Of a DNA stretch of 64,000 nt, positions 38,078 to 46,984 are shown piece by piece. Below the pieces are notes generated by a model, which did no database searches, had not been told where the DNA came from, and worked only from the letters and a program-made list of their open reading frames with translations. The stretch spans positions 1-64,000 of the forward strand of contig NZ_VOLC01000008.1 in the NCBI RefSeq assembly GCF_009797935.1, in the 5' to 3' direction. This stretch comes from Lunatibacter salilacus (GTDB lineage Bacteria; Bacteroidota; Bacteroidia; Cytophagales; Cyclobacteriaceae). Positions within the stretch are counted from its first letter, which is position 1; the number at the start of each line of letters is the position of its first letter. A program made the translations under genes and the position numbers.

Positions 38078-38167
38078 AGCGAAGTTTCTACCCAACAGGT
38101 CCTAAATCTGTATATGATAGAAGTAAAAATGATATTAGAATCATTTCTCATCCACAACAACAATAAT

Positions 38168-41100
38168 ATGAAAAAATCCTTTTACAAACTACTTAATGGA
38201 ATAATACGGTATTCTTGCCTCGTTATTATAACTCCATTATTAATGCCAGTATCTGGCTTTGCAAACGGTAAGGTGCCGGAAACTCCACCTATAGAGGTTT
38301 CCGAGTCATTATTAGAAATAGAAAGGGATAAGCCCTTATTTATCAATGTAACCGGAAAAATTATTTCTTCAACGGATAGCCAGGGAATACCCGGTGTCAG
38401 TGTCTTGGTCAAAGGTACTTCAATTGGTACAGTTTCCGATGTTGAAGGTAATTATGCCATTGACATACCACCTGGGGAAAATATTTTGGTATTTTCATCC
38501 ATAGGATATGTTCCACAGGAAATCGAAGTGAATGAACGGACCGTAATCGATATCATTCTATCCGAGGACCTGTTAGGTCTGGAGGAGGTCGTTGTAGTTG
38601 GATATGGTACCAGAAAAAGGGTAAATTTAACCGGGTCCGTTGCTTCGGTAGGCAGCGAAGCTTTAGAGAAGAGAACTGTACCCAAATCTTCTATGGCATT
38701 GCAGGGCCAAATGAGTGGTATCTCTGTGCGACAAGGCTCAGGTAATCCCGGAAAAAACAGTGCCTCCTTATTAATAAGGGGTCAGGGTACGTTTAGCTCG
38801 GCCGGAAACGCCCCACTGGTGCTTGTGGATATGATAGAGGCTTCATTGGATGATGTGGACCCAAATGATATTGAAAGTGTTTCCGTCCTTAAGGATGCTG
38901 CATCAGCGGCTATTTTTGGATCCAAAGCTGCCAATGGGGTCATCTTGATTGAAACCAAAAAAGGCAGATCAGGTACACCTGTATTTAGATACAATGCTTA
39001 TGTAAGCACCCAGTCACCCACAATGATTCCCGAGATGTTGAATTCTTGGGAGTATGGGCTAGCCGTGAACGAAAATAACCGGAACCTAGGCCAACAGCGA
39101 AGGTATACGGATGAGGAAATCGAGTTGTTCCGATCAGGAAATGATCCAGCATACCCCAATTTCGACCATATCGGATATTTGTTTGGATCCGGAAGCGGTG
39201 TGGAAACCAAACATGACCTATCTGTCAGTGGCGGTACCGCCGAAACCCAATACATGTTCTCTCTTGGTTACTATGATCAACAGGGCATCATCAAAAAAAA
39301 CAATGCTGACCGGATTAATTTACGGTTGAATCTGGACAGCAAGTTGAGCGATAGGTTAAGTGTAAGTGTCAAATTGGCAGGAAATAAAAATAGCACCAAT
39401 GAGCCATCAGCTCCATATGGAAATGGCGGTATAGGTAATATCATTGCAGGCGCCATGAGAAATGCCAATGCCATTCCCGGATTTACAGAAGATGGACTTT
39501 ATGGGAGAAACGAAACCCTTCATCCAGAAGCGGATTTAAATAGCCAATCATTCGTAAGCGGGGAACTCACCAGCATCTATAGCAACGGCAGTCTGATTTG
39601 GCAAATTACAGATGATTTGAAGATTACAGGGCAGGCAGGCTACACTCAAAATTTGGCAGAATCCAAAACGTTTATTGCCAAGTATCCCATTACTTCCTCC
39701 TATGCTATCCAAAGAAACAGCCTAAGGTCCGCCTGGAACCAGAGTACAGCCCTGACGCTGCAATCCTTTCTGGAATACAATAAAACATTGGACAATCATT
39801 CCATACAGGTTTTATTGGGTAGGTCGGCTCAGGCTTTCGGTTCTAAATATTTGGGTGGATTCAGGGATGAATTCCCTAACAATGAGATTTATGAACTGGA
39901 TGCAGGGGCAACTGTACGGGCAACCAATTCCGGTGGAGCGGCGAGAAATACCCTTTCCTCCTATTTTGGAAGGTTAAACTATGGCTTCCAGGATAAATAT
40001 TTGTTAGAGGCCAATTTCCGGTATGATGGTTCCTCGAGATTTCCAGAAGACAGAAGATGGGGTTTATTTCCTTCTTTTTCTGCAGGATGGAGGGTATCCC
40101 AAGAGGGATTTTTTCAGAACGCCCTTCCTTGGGTATCTGACTTGAAAATCCGTGGTTCCTGGGGAAAACTGGGTAACCAATCTGTTGCCAACTATCCTTA
40201 CCAGGACCTTATTACCCTTGGGCAGAATTACCCATTTGGAGATGTTCTGATGGCGGGTGGAGCGGTTACGAGAATCGCCAATAGGCAAATTACCTGGGAA
40301 ACCACCACGATGACCAATATAGGGATCGATTTATCCCTATTGGAAAACAGATTGGCGTTTTCTGCAGAATATTTTGTAAAGACCACGGATGATATTCTTT
40401 ATCCGGTATCTGTTTCCACCTTATTGGGGGCAACTCCCTCTGAATCCAATGCAGCAAAGGTGGAGAATAAGGGCTGGGATTTTGACCTGAGCTACAGGAA
40501 TTCCATAGGAGAATTTACATACGGCGTATCCGCAATTTTTTCAGTAGTAAGGAACCAGGTATTGGAACTGGCCAATCTGGATAGAGATATACCCAGAGGC
40601 TTATTTGTGGGCCATCCTATCGGGAGCAGATATGGTTTTGCGAGTGATGGTTTGTTTGTAAATGAGGAAGAGATCCTAAACTATGCCACCCAGCCATTTA
40701 ATAATCTGGCAATCCCCGGAGGGATCAAGTATGTAGATATCAGTGGACCCAATGGGGTACCTGACGGAGTGGTGAATGCCACCTATGACCGGACGGTTAT
40801 CGGCCAACCTCTACCCATTACTACTTATGCATTAACACTGAACGGTGCATTCAGGAATTTTGATTTCAACGTGATGGTGCAGGGAGAAGGCGGAAGGAAT
40901 GCTTTTGTGACACTCGGTCAATTCTTCTTCCCGCTGGAAAACAACAGCAATGTTCAAAGAGACATGTACGAAAACCGATGGACCCCGGAAAACCCTGATC
41001 CCAATGCCCTTTATCCAACCATCATTGCCACTGCTGCTGGATTTTATAATTCTAACCCAGTGGACTTCTGGAACAGGGATGCCACTTTTCTGAGATTGAA

Positions 41101-41305
41101 AAATGCTCAGATCGGCTACACTTTGCCAAGGGGGTTAATTGGAGATTCGTTCCTGGACAATGTACGTTTCTATCTAACCGGTGAAAACCTTTTCACCATC
41201 ACCAAATTTTATAAAGGTTGGGATCCGGAAATGCAGACTGGTGGAGCAGATTGGTTTTATCCACTTGTCCGGTCCTATGTGGCAGGGGTAAATGTAAGGT
41301 TCTAA
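38168..41305 (+). CDS. SusC/RagA-family TonB-linked outer-membrane transporter
   Basis: The protein has 1045 residues from the ATG at 38168 (MKKSFYKLLNGIIRYS), giving a clear signal peptide; the ATG at 38114 only adds 18 non-signal residues. It has a carboxypeptidase-regulatory-like domain (about 70-150: VTGKIISSTDSQGIPGVSV), the TonB-linked signature LEEVVVVGYGTRKRVNLTGSV, a plug with IRGQGTF and KDAASAAIFGSKAANGVILI, and a large barrel ending in SYVAGVNVRF. There is no secretin/TonB (STN) signalling domain, so it would not signal to a FecR anti-sigma in the usual way. With the SusD next door it imports a glycan fragment or other large solute. Confidence 0.95.
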   Translation: MKKSFYKLLNGIIRYSCLVIITPLLMPVSGFANGKVPETPPIEVSESLLEIERDKPLFINVTGKIISSTDSQGIPGVSVLVKGTSIGTVSDVEGNYAIDIPPGENILVFSSIGYVPQEIEVNERTVIDIILSEDLLGLEEVVVVGYGTRKRVNLTGSVASVGSEALEKRTVPKSSMALQGQMSGISVRQGSGNPGKNSASLLIRGQGTFSSAGNAPLVLVDMIEASLDDVDPNDIESVSVLKDAASAAIFGSKAANGVILIETKKGRSGTPVFRYNAYVSTQSPTMIPEMLNSWEYGLAVNENNRNLGQQRRYTDEEIELFRSGNDPAYPNFDHIGYLFGSGSGVETKHDLSVSGGTAETQYMFSLGYYDQQGIIKKNNADRINLRLNLDSKLSDRLSVSVKLAGNKNSTNEPSAPYGNGGIGNIIAGAMRNANAIPGFTEDGLYGRNETLHPEADLNSQSFVSGELTSIYSNGSLIWQITDDLKITGQAGYTQNLAESKTFIAKYPITSSYAIQRNSLRSAWNQSTALTLQSFLEYNKTLDNHSIQVLLGRSAQAFGSKYLGGFRDEFPNNEIYELDAGATVRATNSGGAARNTLSSYFGRLNYGFQDKYLLEANFRYDGSSRFPEDRRWGLFPSFSAGWRVSQEGFFQNALPWVSDLKIRGSWGKLGNQSVANYPYQDLITLGQNYPFGDVLMAGGAVTRIANRQITWETTTMTNIGIDLSLLENRLAFSAEYFVKTTDDILYPVSVSTLLGATPSESNAAKVENKGWDFDLSYRNSIGEFTYGVSAIFSVVRNQVLELANLDRDIPRGLFVGHPIGSRYGFASDGLFVNEEEILNYATQPFNNLAIPGGIKYVDISGPNGVPDGVVNATYDRTVIGQPLPITTYALTLNGAFRNFDFNVMVQGEGGRNAFVTLGQFFFPLENNSNVQRDMYENRWTPENPDPNALYPTIIATAAGFYNSNPVDFWNRDATFLRLKNAQIGYTLPRGLIGDSFLDNVRFYLTGENLFTITKFYKGWDPEMQTGGADWFYPLVRSYVAGVNVRF

Positions 41306-41319
41306 AACAGAAGATGATT

Positions 41320-42951
41320 ATGAAGACATATAGAAAATTAAGTTTAATTGGTGTTCTGTCCATCCTGATTTTGTTGGGACAGACTGGTTGTCAGGACTGG
41401 CTGGATGAGCAGCCCTTGGTCCAATTGTCCGAGGGATCCTTTTGGAACAGTGAAAGTGATGGTTTACTGGCCTTGACTGGAATTTACAATGGCAGCAATG
41501 TGGGTATAAACGCTTATACCAACGAACTGCTGATCTTGTCCAGTGCGACGGATGATTCCAGTTATAAGTTCGGTGCCGTTGGGAATATTTATAGTGGCTA
41601 CCTCAGGGCGGCTGATACCCAGGTGGTATTGGCCATTTGGCAACGGGCGTACAGGACTATTTTCAAAGTCAACTACTTTCTTGAGAACATTGACAGGGTG
41701 GAAATGGATTCAGGACTTAAGGCACAATGGATAGCTGAGGCCAAATTTTTACGGGCTTACGAATATTTTTACATGTCCATCCTTTACGGTGGGGTACCTT
41801 TAATAACAAGTGTGCTAACCATCGAGGAAGCCAATTCCCAAACACGTAATTCCCTTTCCGAGATTGTTGAATATTCCATTCAGGAACTCACGGCGGCTGC
41901 TCAGGACCTTCCTGCCACCAGGCCGGCCAGTGAAAGGGGCAGGATTGTAAAAGCTGCTCCATTGGCCATAAAAGGGAGATTGTTAATGATCCATAATAGA
42001 TGGTCTGAGGCAGTAAGTACCTATGAGGAAATTATTGGACTAGATGCACATCAAATTGACCCTAGGTACAAGGCAATTTTTGAGGAGGAAGGGGAAACCA
42101 GCAGTGAGATTATCCTTGCTACCAATATGATTGCAGGCCTGTATGGAAATACCCATAATCAGAGAAACCACCACCCGGAATTCTATGGGGGATATTCAGA
42201 GGTCAATCCCTTTCAGGGAATGGTGGATGCTTTTTTAATGACGGATGGACTTCCTATTGAAGAGTCCCCCTTATATGATCCCCAAAATCCTTTTGACAAC
42301 CGCGATCCAAGGCTTTATGCGAGTGTTTTTCTGCCGGAATATACGGAATTCAGGGGTCGGTTGTTTTTGGCCCACCCCGATAGGACAGGCGATAACATCG
42401 CTGCTTTACCCGGGGCAACAGGTTATGGTTGGAAAAAATATGTGACCGAGGATTTTGCAGGTGATTTCGGAAGTTCCGGTGATGACAACATTCTGGTACG
42501 CTATGCGGAAGTTCTTCTAAGCTATTTGGAATCGAAAATCGAGAATGGAGATAATATTACCCAAGAGCTCCTTGACCAAACCATCAACCAGGTGAGAGGA
42601 AGACAGGAGGTGGGAATGCCTCCAGTTACAGAAACGGATCCGGCCCAGCTTACTGAAATCCTGCGGCGGGAACGGAGGGTGGAATTCTGTATAGAAAGAA
42701 TCATCAGGTACATGGATATCCGGAGGTGGGGAATATTTATGGAAGTAATGAACAGACAATTCTACGGAATGAAGCTAACCGATGATGCGGATAATTATTC
42801 AGATTATACGGTGGAGACAACTGGGCGATTCCGGGGTCATTACAAAGTAATAAATAAAACAGGATCTGTAACCGAGGATATGGCCCTGATCCCAATACCC
42901 TTGTCCGAAATTGATCTCAATCCGTCCCTGGAGCAGAATCCCGGCTATTGA
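41320..42951 (+). CDS. SusD/RagB-family surface lipoprotein
   Basis: The protein has 543 residues. The start is at 41320 (41314 is equivalent), giving a signal (LSLIGVLSILILLGQT) and lipobox Thr-Gly-Cys with CQDWLDEQP, the usual SusD opening. Helical TPR-like regions appear as WQRAYRTIFKVNYFLENID and EAKFLRAYEYFYMSILYGGVP, and the C-terminus has RRERRVEFCIERIIRYMDIRRW. SusD caps the SusC barrel and binds the substrate at the surface. It follows susC by 14 bases. The substrate cannot be read from sequence. Confidence 0.94.
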   Translation: MKTYRKLSLIGVLSILILLGQTGCQDWLDEQPLVQLSEGSFWNSESDGLLALTGIYNGSNVGINAYTNELLILSSATDDSSYKFGAVGNIYSGYLRAADTQVVLAIWQRAYRTIFKVNYFLENIDRVEMDSGLKAQWIAEAKFLRAYEYFYMSILYGGVPLITSVLTIEEANSQTRNSLSEIVEYSIQELTAAAQDLPATRPASERGRIVKAAPLAIKGRLLMIHNRWSEAVSTYEEIIGLDAHQIDPRYKAIFEEEGETSSEIILATNMIAGLYGNTHNQRNHHPEFYGGYSEVNPFQGMVDAFLMTDGLPIEESPLYDPQNPFDNRDPRLYASVFLPEYTEFRGRLFLAHPDRTGDNIAALPGATGYGWKKYVTEDFAGDFGSSGDDNILVRYAEVLLSYLESKIENGDNITQELLDQTINQVRGRQEVGMPPVTETDPAQLTEILRRERRVEFCIERIIRYMDIRRWGIFMEVMNRQFYGMKLTDDADNYSDYTVETTGRFRGHYKVINKTGSVTEDMALIPIPLSEIDLNPSLEQNPGY

Positions 42952-43057
42952 ACAGGATACGCTTAGTGTAAATTATGAAACATTGGGGAGGAGGAACATC
43001 GGTTTTGTTTCAAAAAACAGGATTCGCATTACACTCCCCCTCTTAAACTAAAACCGT

Positions 43058-44116
43058 TTGAAAAGTCATAAGCTTAAAAATCAATCAATTCAAGTGGCAG
43101 ATAACAACAAGTTAGTAAGAAGAGATTTTGTCAAAAACCTGACCTTTGGAGGCTTTGGACTGGGTTTATTGGGGCAGTCAGCATTTACCATTGCCAAAAA
43201 CATTCCTCCCGATGACCTTAAAGTTGGACTTGTTGGCTTATCCGTCCACAGCGCAGCCTTTTCCCGGATATTGAACGATCCCAACAAAAAGAGCGATTTG
43301 AGCGGATGCAGAATGGCCGCTTTATACCACCCACCCGGTAATCCAGATGTGGATTTTACCCAAGAACAGCTTGAGGGCTTTCAAAAGGAAATTTTGGAAA
43401 TGGGGGTTAAAGTTGTGGGTTCCATGGAAGAACTGATTGATCTAGTGGACGTTGTGATGATAGAAACTAATGACGGTAGACCGCATATGGAGGAAGTACT
43501 TCCGGCCTTGAAAGCGGGCAAGCCTGTATTTGTTGACAAGCCTGTTGCAGCCGATCTGAAAGGAGTAATAGAAATTTACAGAACTGCCGAAGAATATGGG
43601 GTTCCTATCTTTTCGTCTTCGGGTTTGAGGTACTTGGAAACTGCGCAGCGCATTCAGCCCTCCCAAGTATTAAGTGCCCACACTTTCAGTCCTGCTGCTT
43701 TGGAGCCAAGCCATACAGACCTTTTCTGGTATGGGATCCATGGCGTAGAGCTACTCTATACTGTGATGGGCCCAGGATGTAAGGAAGTGCAGCAAGTGAA
43801 ACATAACGATACAGAAGACCTAGTGATCGGGTATTGGAAAGACGACAGGGTAGGGGTTTTCAGAGGGATCAGAAAGGGGAAGCGGGATTTTGGCGGTACG
43901 GTTTTTACGGAAAATGAAATTGTAAGCTTGGGCACTTTTACAGGTTACCGGCTATTGGTAGTGAAAATCGTGGATTTTTTCCTTCAAAACAAATCACCGG
44001 TGCCGGTAGAGGAAACCTTGGAGATTTATGCTTTTATGCAGGCTGCCCAGGAAAGTAAGGAAAAGGACGGGAAGAAAATCAGTTTGGAAAAAACATTACA
44101 GAGAGCATACAAATAA
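43058..44116 (+). CDS. Tat-exported Gfo/Idh/MocA-family oxidoreductase (copy A)
   Basis: The protein has 352 residues. The N-terminus carries a Tat-like signal (VRRDFVKN, then GGFGLGLLGQSAFTIA). No ATG precedes it; the start is TTG 43058 or GTG 43094. The dinucleotide motif is abnormal: VGLVGLSVHSAAF in place of Gly-x-Gly-x-x-Gly. The catalytic Lys is kept in FVDKPVA. The protein closely resembles the cytoplasmic copy at 50078 (both have TNDGRPH, HTDLFW-GIHGVE and FRGIRKGK), so the two are paralogues, one exported and one not. It follows susD by 107 bases and opens the packed gene run. Confidence 0.85.
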   Translation: MKSHKLKNQSIQVADNNKLVRRDFVKNLTFGGFGLGLLGQSAFTIAKNIPPDDLKVGLVGLSVHSAAFSRILNDPNKKSDLSGCRMAALYHPPGNPDVDFTQEQLEGFQKEILEMGVKVVGSMEELIDLVDVVMIETNDGRPHMEEVLPALKAGKPVFVDKPVAADLKGVIEIYRTAEEYGVPIFSSSGLRYLETAQRIQPSQVLSAHTFSPAALEPSHTDLFWYGIHGVELLYTVMGPGCKEVQQVKHNDTEDLVIGYWKDDRVGVFRGIRKGKRDFGGTVFTENEIVSLGTFTGYRLLVVKIVDFFLQNKSPVPVEETLEIYAFMQAAQESKEKDGKKISLEKTLQRAYK

Positions 44117-44149
44117 AACCATTGAACTTTTAACTATATATTAAAGATT

Positions 44150-45172
44150 ATGAAAAAATTGAATGTTGGGATTATTGGATACGGCTGGGTAGCCACCGCG
44201 CACATCAAAGCCATCAATTCAGGTGAGGGTGCACAGGTTTCTGCGATTTATTCCTCCAGAAAGCAGGATGATGCAGAATTAAGTAAAACGTGGGGAACTG
44301 AAATAAAATCCTATACTGACTTGGATGAGATGTTGAAGGATAGCAGTATAGATGCTGTCTCCATTTGCAGTTTTACTTATCAACATACCGAACATGCCCT
44401 AGCTGCGGCGAAGGCTGGCAAACACATCATATTGGAAAAACCAATGGCATTGTCCTGGGAGGATTGCCTAGAAATAGAAAAGGCTGTAAAGGAGGCCAAT
44501 GTCAAATTCTGTATTTGTTTTGAATGTAGGTATTCTAACCAATTTATTTCTACAAAAGAAGTAGTGGACCAAGGACTGATCGGTGACCTACATTATGGTG
44601 AAATAGATTATCTCCACGGAATTGGACCCTGGTATGGACAGTTTGAATGGAACGCCAAGAAAACAGGAGGAGGAAGTTCCCTGCTTACTGCGGGTTGCCA
44701 TGCACTGGATGCTTTGCTGTTGTTTATGGGGTCAGATGTTGAGGAAGTTACCAGCTACGACACCAAAACCAAAAGCGAGATATTCAAGCCTTATGAGTAT
44801 ACTACTACTAGCGTAACGATCCTAAAATTTAAAAGCGGGAAAATTGCCAAATGTGCAGCTAGTGTGGATTGTCTTCAACCCTATTATTTTCATACCCATC
44901 TTTTTGGGAGTGAGGGATCCATTCTGGATAATAAATTCCACTCCAACAAATTAAAATCCGATAAGACTAGGTGGAGTGAACTGTCCATGAAAATGCTGGA
45001 CTCAGGAGATGTGGCAGACCATCCGTATCAGTTGCAGTTTGAAACTTTCTTTGAGTCCATTCAAAATGGTACCGAAATGCCCTTGACAGGATTGAAAGAG
45101 GCAATGAAAACCCATGAAATAATTTTTGCTGCTGACAAATCTGCATCAACAGGAAAAAGTGTAAAGCTTTAA
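44150..45172 (+). CDS. Gfo/Idh/MocA-family oxidoreductase (copy B)
   Basis: The protein has 340 residues, cytoplasmic, with no signal. The Rossmann motif is VGIIGYGWVATAH (Gly-x-Gly-x-x-Ala), the catalytic segment ILEKPMALSW has the Glu-Lys-Pro, and a later His pair sits in SLLTAGCHALDALL. It would oxidise or reduce a sugar, cyclitol or similar with NAD(P). It differs clearly from copies A and C and more closely resembles ordinary sugar dehydrogenases. The gene lies 33 bases after copy A and 4 bases before the PIG-L gene. Confidence 0.9.
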   Translation: MKKLNVGIIGYGWVATAHIKAINSGEGAQVSAIYSSRKQDDAELSKTWGTEIKSYTDLDEMLKDSSIDAVSICSFTYQHTEHALAAAKAGKHIILEKPMALSWEDCLEIEKAVKEANVKFCICFECRYSNQFISTKEVVDQGLIGDLHYGEIDYLHGIGPWYGQFEWNAKKTGGGSSLLTAGCHALDALLLFMGSDVEEVTSYDTKTKSEIFKPYEYTTTSVTILKFKSGKIAKCAASVDCLQPYYFHTHLFGSEGSILDNKFHSNKLKSDKTRWSELSMKMLDSGDVADHPYQLQFETFFESIQNGTEMPLTGLKEAMKTHEIIFAADKSASTGKSVKL

Positions 45173-45176
45173 ATGC

Positions 45177-45971
45177 ATGGATAAAATAGCTATGGCAATT
45201 GCTGCACATCCTGATGACATTGAATTTATGATGGCTGGTACATTGGTATTGTTAAAAAATGCCGGATATGAAATACATTATATGAACCTTTCTACCGGAA
45301 ACTGTGGTAGCACGGAAAATGACTCCATTACCACTGCCCGGATAAGATTGGTGGAGGCGCAAAATTCTGCCCAAATTTTAGGGGCGGAGTTTCATCCTCC
45401 GATATGTAATGATTTTGAAATATTCTATGAGTTAGAAGCTCTTAAGATATTGTCGGGAATAATCCGTAAGGTAAAACCTAGTATAGTTCTGACCCATTCT
45501 CCCTTGGATTACATGGAAGATCATATGAATGCTTGTCGATTGGCTGTTACCGCTGCTTTTGTAAGGGGAGTGCCCAATTTTAAAGCTCCTTTTCCAGCTG
45601 TTACAAATTATAATTGCGCAGTATATCATGCCCTACCACATGGGCTTATGGATCCATTGGGCCAAACAGTAAAACCTGAAATTTTCATAGACACTGAATC
45701 GGTGCATGCTATCAAAAGGGAGGCTTTAAATGCCCACAAAAGTCAAAAAAACTGGTTGGAGGACAGCCAGAAAATGGATTCATATATAGCGGCCATGGAG
45801 GATTTTTCCATGAAAACAGGAAGAATGTCCGAGGGTTTTTTCCATGCGGAGGGTTGGAGAAGACGAACCCATTTTGGGTTTTCTGAGCCTGGTTTTGATC
45901 CACTAAAAGGTTTGGGAAAAGTGTATTGGCCAAGTATTAATAGCATTGGGATTAAAGGATCTAAAATTTAA
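45177..45971 (+). CDS. PIG-L/LmbE-family deacetylase
   Basis: The protein has 264 residues. The zinc site is clear: His11 and Asp14 in AAHPDDIEF, and His116 in the [15 protein letters not shown] stretch, where the chain also holds His107. The family removes N-acyl groups from GlcNAc-containing lipids, bacillithiol or mycothiol precursors, and amino-sugars. Its place between a dehydrogenase and a NagB-like gene suggests it deacetylates a (perhaps oxidised) N-acetyl amino-sugar. There is no signal peptide, so it acts in the cytoplasm. Intergenic gaps are 4 and 26 bases. Confidence 0.9.
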   Translation: MDKIAMAIAAHPDDIEFMMAGTLVLLKNAGYEIHYMNLSTGNCGSTENDSITTARIRLVEAQNSAQILGAEFHPPICNDFEIFYELEALKILSGIIRKVKPSIVLTHSPLDYMEDHMNACRLAVTAAFVRGVPNFKAPFPAVTNYNCAVYHALPHGLMDPLGQTVKPEIFIDTESVHAIKREALNAHKSQKNWLEDSQKMDSYIAAMEDFSMKTGRMSEGFFHAEGWRRRTHFGFSEPGFDPLKGLGKVYWPSINSIGIKGSKI

Positions 45972-45997
45972 ATTCAGTCATTAAAATTTATAAAGAA

Positions 45998-46930
45998 ATG
46001 AGAAAAAGAAGTTCGATTGCTCCTGACTGGTGGGATTATACCACGCTGGATCTTGGAAGTAAAATAACAGATCAAATTGCCAGTATGACACCCCAAGATA
46101 TGATCCAGCTTTCCAGGCCGGGTTTTAAAGTAGTCTTCTTTGATACGATCGAGGAGTTTTACCTGGCTGAGGCACTGGAATACATCACTGTCTGGAAAAA
46201 AGCCACAGCGGATAATCCGGTTGGAATCTGTGGTCCCATCGGCCCGACGGAACAATTGCCATTGGTGGCGAGGATTGTAAATGAGCTGGGTATTTCACTG
46301 AAGCATGCCCATTTTTGGAGTATGGATGAATGGGTTGTGGACGGGAAGGAAGTATCGGCTGACCATTCACTTTCCTTTAAAAAAGCTTTTAGGGATCTGT
46401 GTTACAACAGGATAGATAAGTCCTTGGCAATGCCGGAGGAGAACATCCATTTTCCGCAATATGATACTACAAAATTCACGGAAAGCTGGAAGCTGGCCAA
46501 ATGTCTCATCATGCAGGGAGGACAGGGAGACGTAAAACACTGGGCATTTAACGAGCCTCCCAAGCGGGAGGGAGCCTATAAAGACAACCCCCAAACCGTG
46601 GAGGAGTACAAAAAACTTCCGACCAGGGTTTTGGACCTGCATCCCATAACCATCCAACAAAATTCCAGGTTACATTGCGGGGGTAATGTGCCTTTGATCC
46701 CTACCCAGGCAGTGACGGTCGGTCCCAAAGAAACATGGGAGACGGAAAAAGTCTCTATTTGGCATGCGGGGGCTCATGATAACCCATTTGGTCAACGCCT
46801 GACTACCTATATGATTTCCAATAACATTCCGGATACCTCAGTGCCAATGTCCGTTTTGGCAGACCATCCCAATGTACAATTTAATTTTTATGCCCCGGGA
46901 CTTGGTACCTGTTCTGTTGAAATGCATTAG
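45998..46930 (+). CDS. Divergent NagB-like (glucosamine-6-phosphate deaminase superfamily) protein
   Basis: The protein has 310 residues. It aligns with NagB through three regions: a phosphate-loop-like [21 protein letters not shown] (compare NLDEYVG), and [14 protein letters not shown] from 174 (compare GVGNDGHIAFNEP). His181 and Glu186 match E. coli His143 and Glu148. The Asp141 position is Val179, with an Asp one place earlier (178). It also has about 35 residues at the N-terminus that NagB lacks. It may isomerise and deaminate an unusual amino-sugar that need not be phosphorylated. Confidence in the fold is fair; the activity is open. Confidence 0.78.
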   Translation: MRKRSSIAPDWWDYTTLDLGSKITDQIASMTPQDMIQLSRPGFKVVFFDTIEEFYLAEALEYITVWKKATADNPVGICGPIGPTEQLPLVARIVNELGISLKHAHFWSMDEWVVDGKEVSADHSLSFKKAFRDLCYNRIDKSLAMPEENIHFPQYDTTKFTESWKLAKCLIMQGGQGDVKHWAFNEPPKREGAYKDNPQTVEEYKKLPTRVLDLHPITIQQNSRLHCGGNVPLIPTQAVTVGPKETWETEKVSIWHAGAHDNPFGQRLTTYMISNNIPDTSVPMSVLADHPNVQFNFYAPGLGTCSVEMH

Positions 46931-46984
46931 GAGTTCCTAATAGTGTATAAAGGAAATATGAAATTGATTTAAATAAAATTATAA

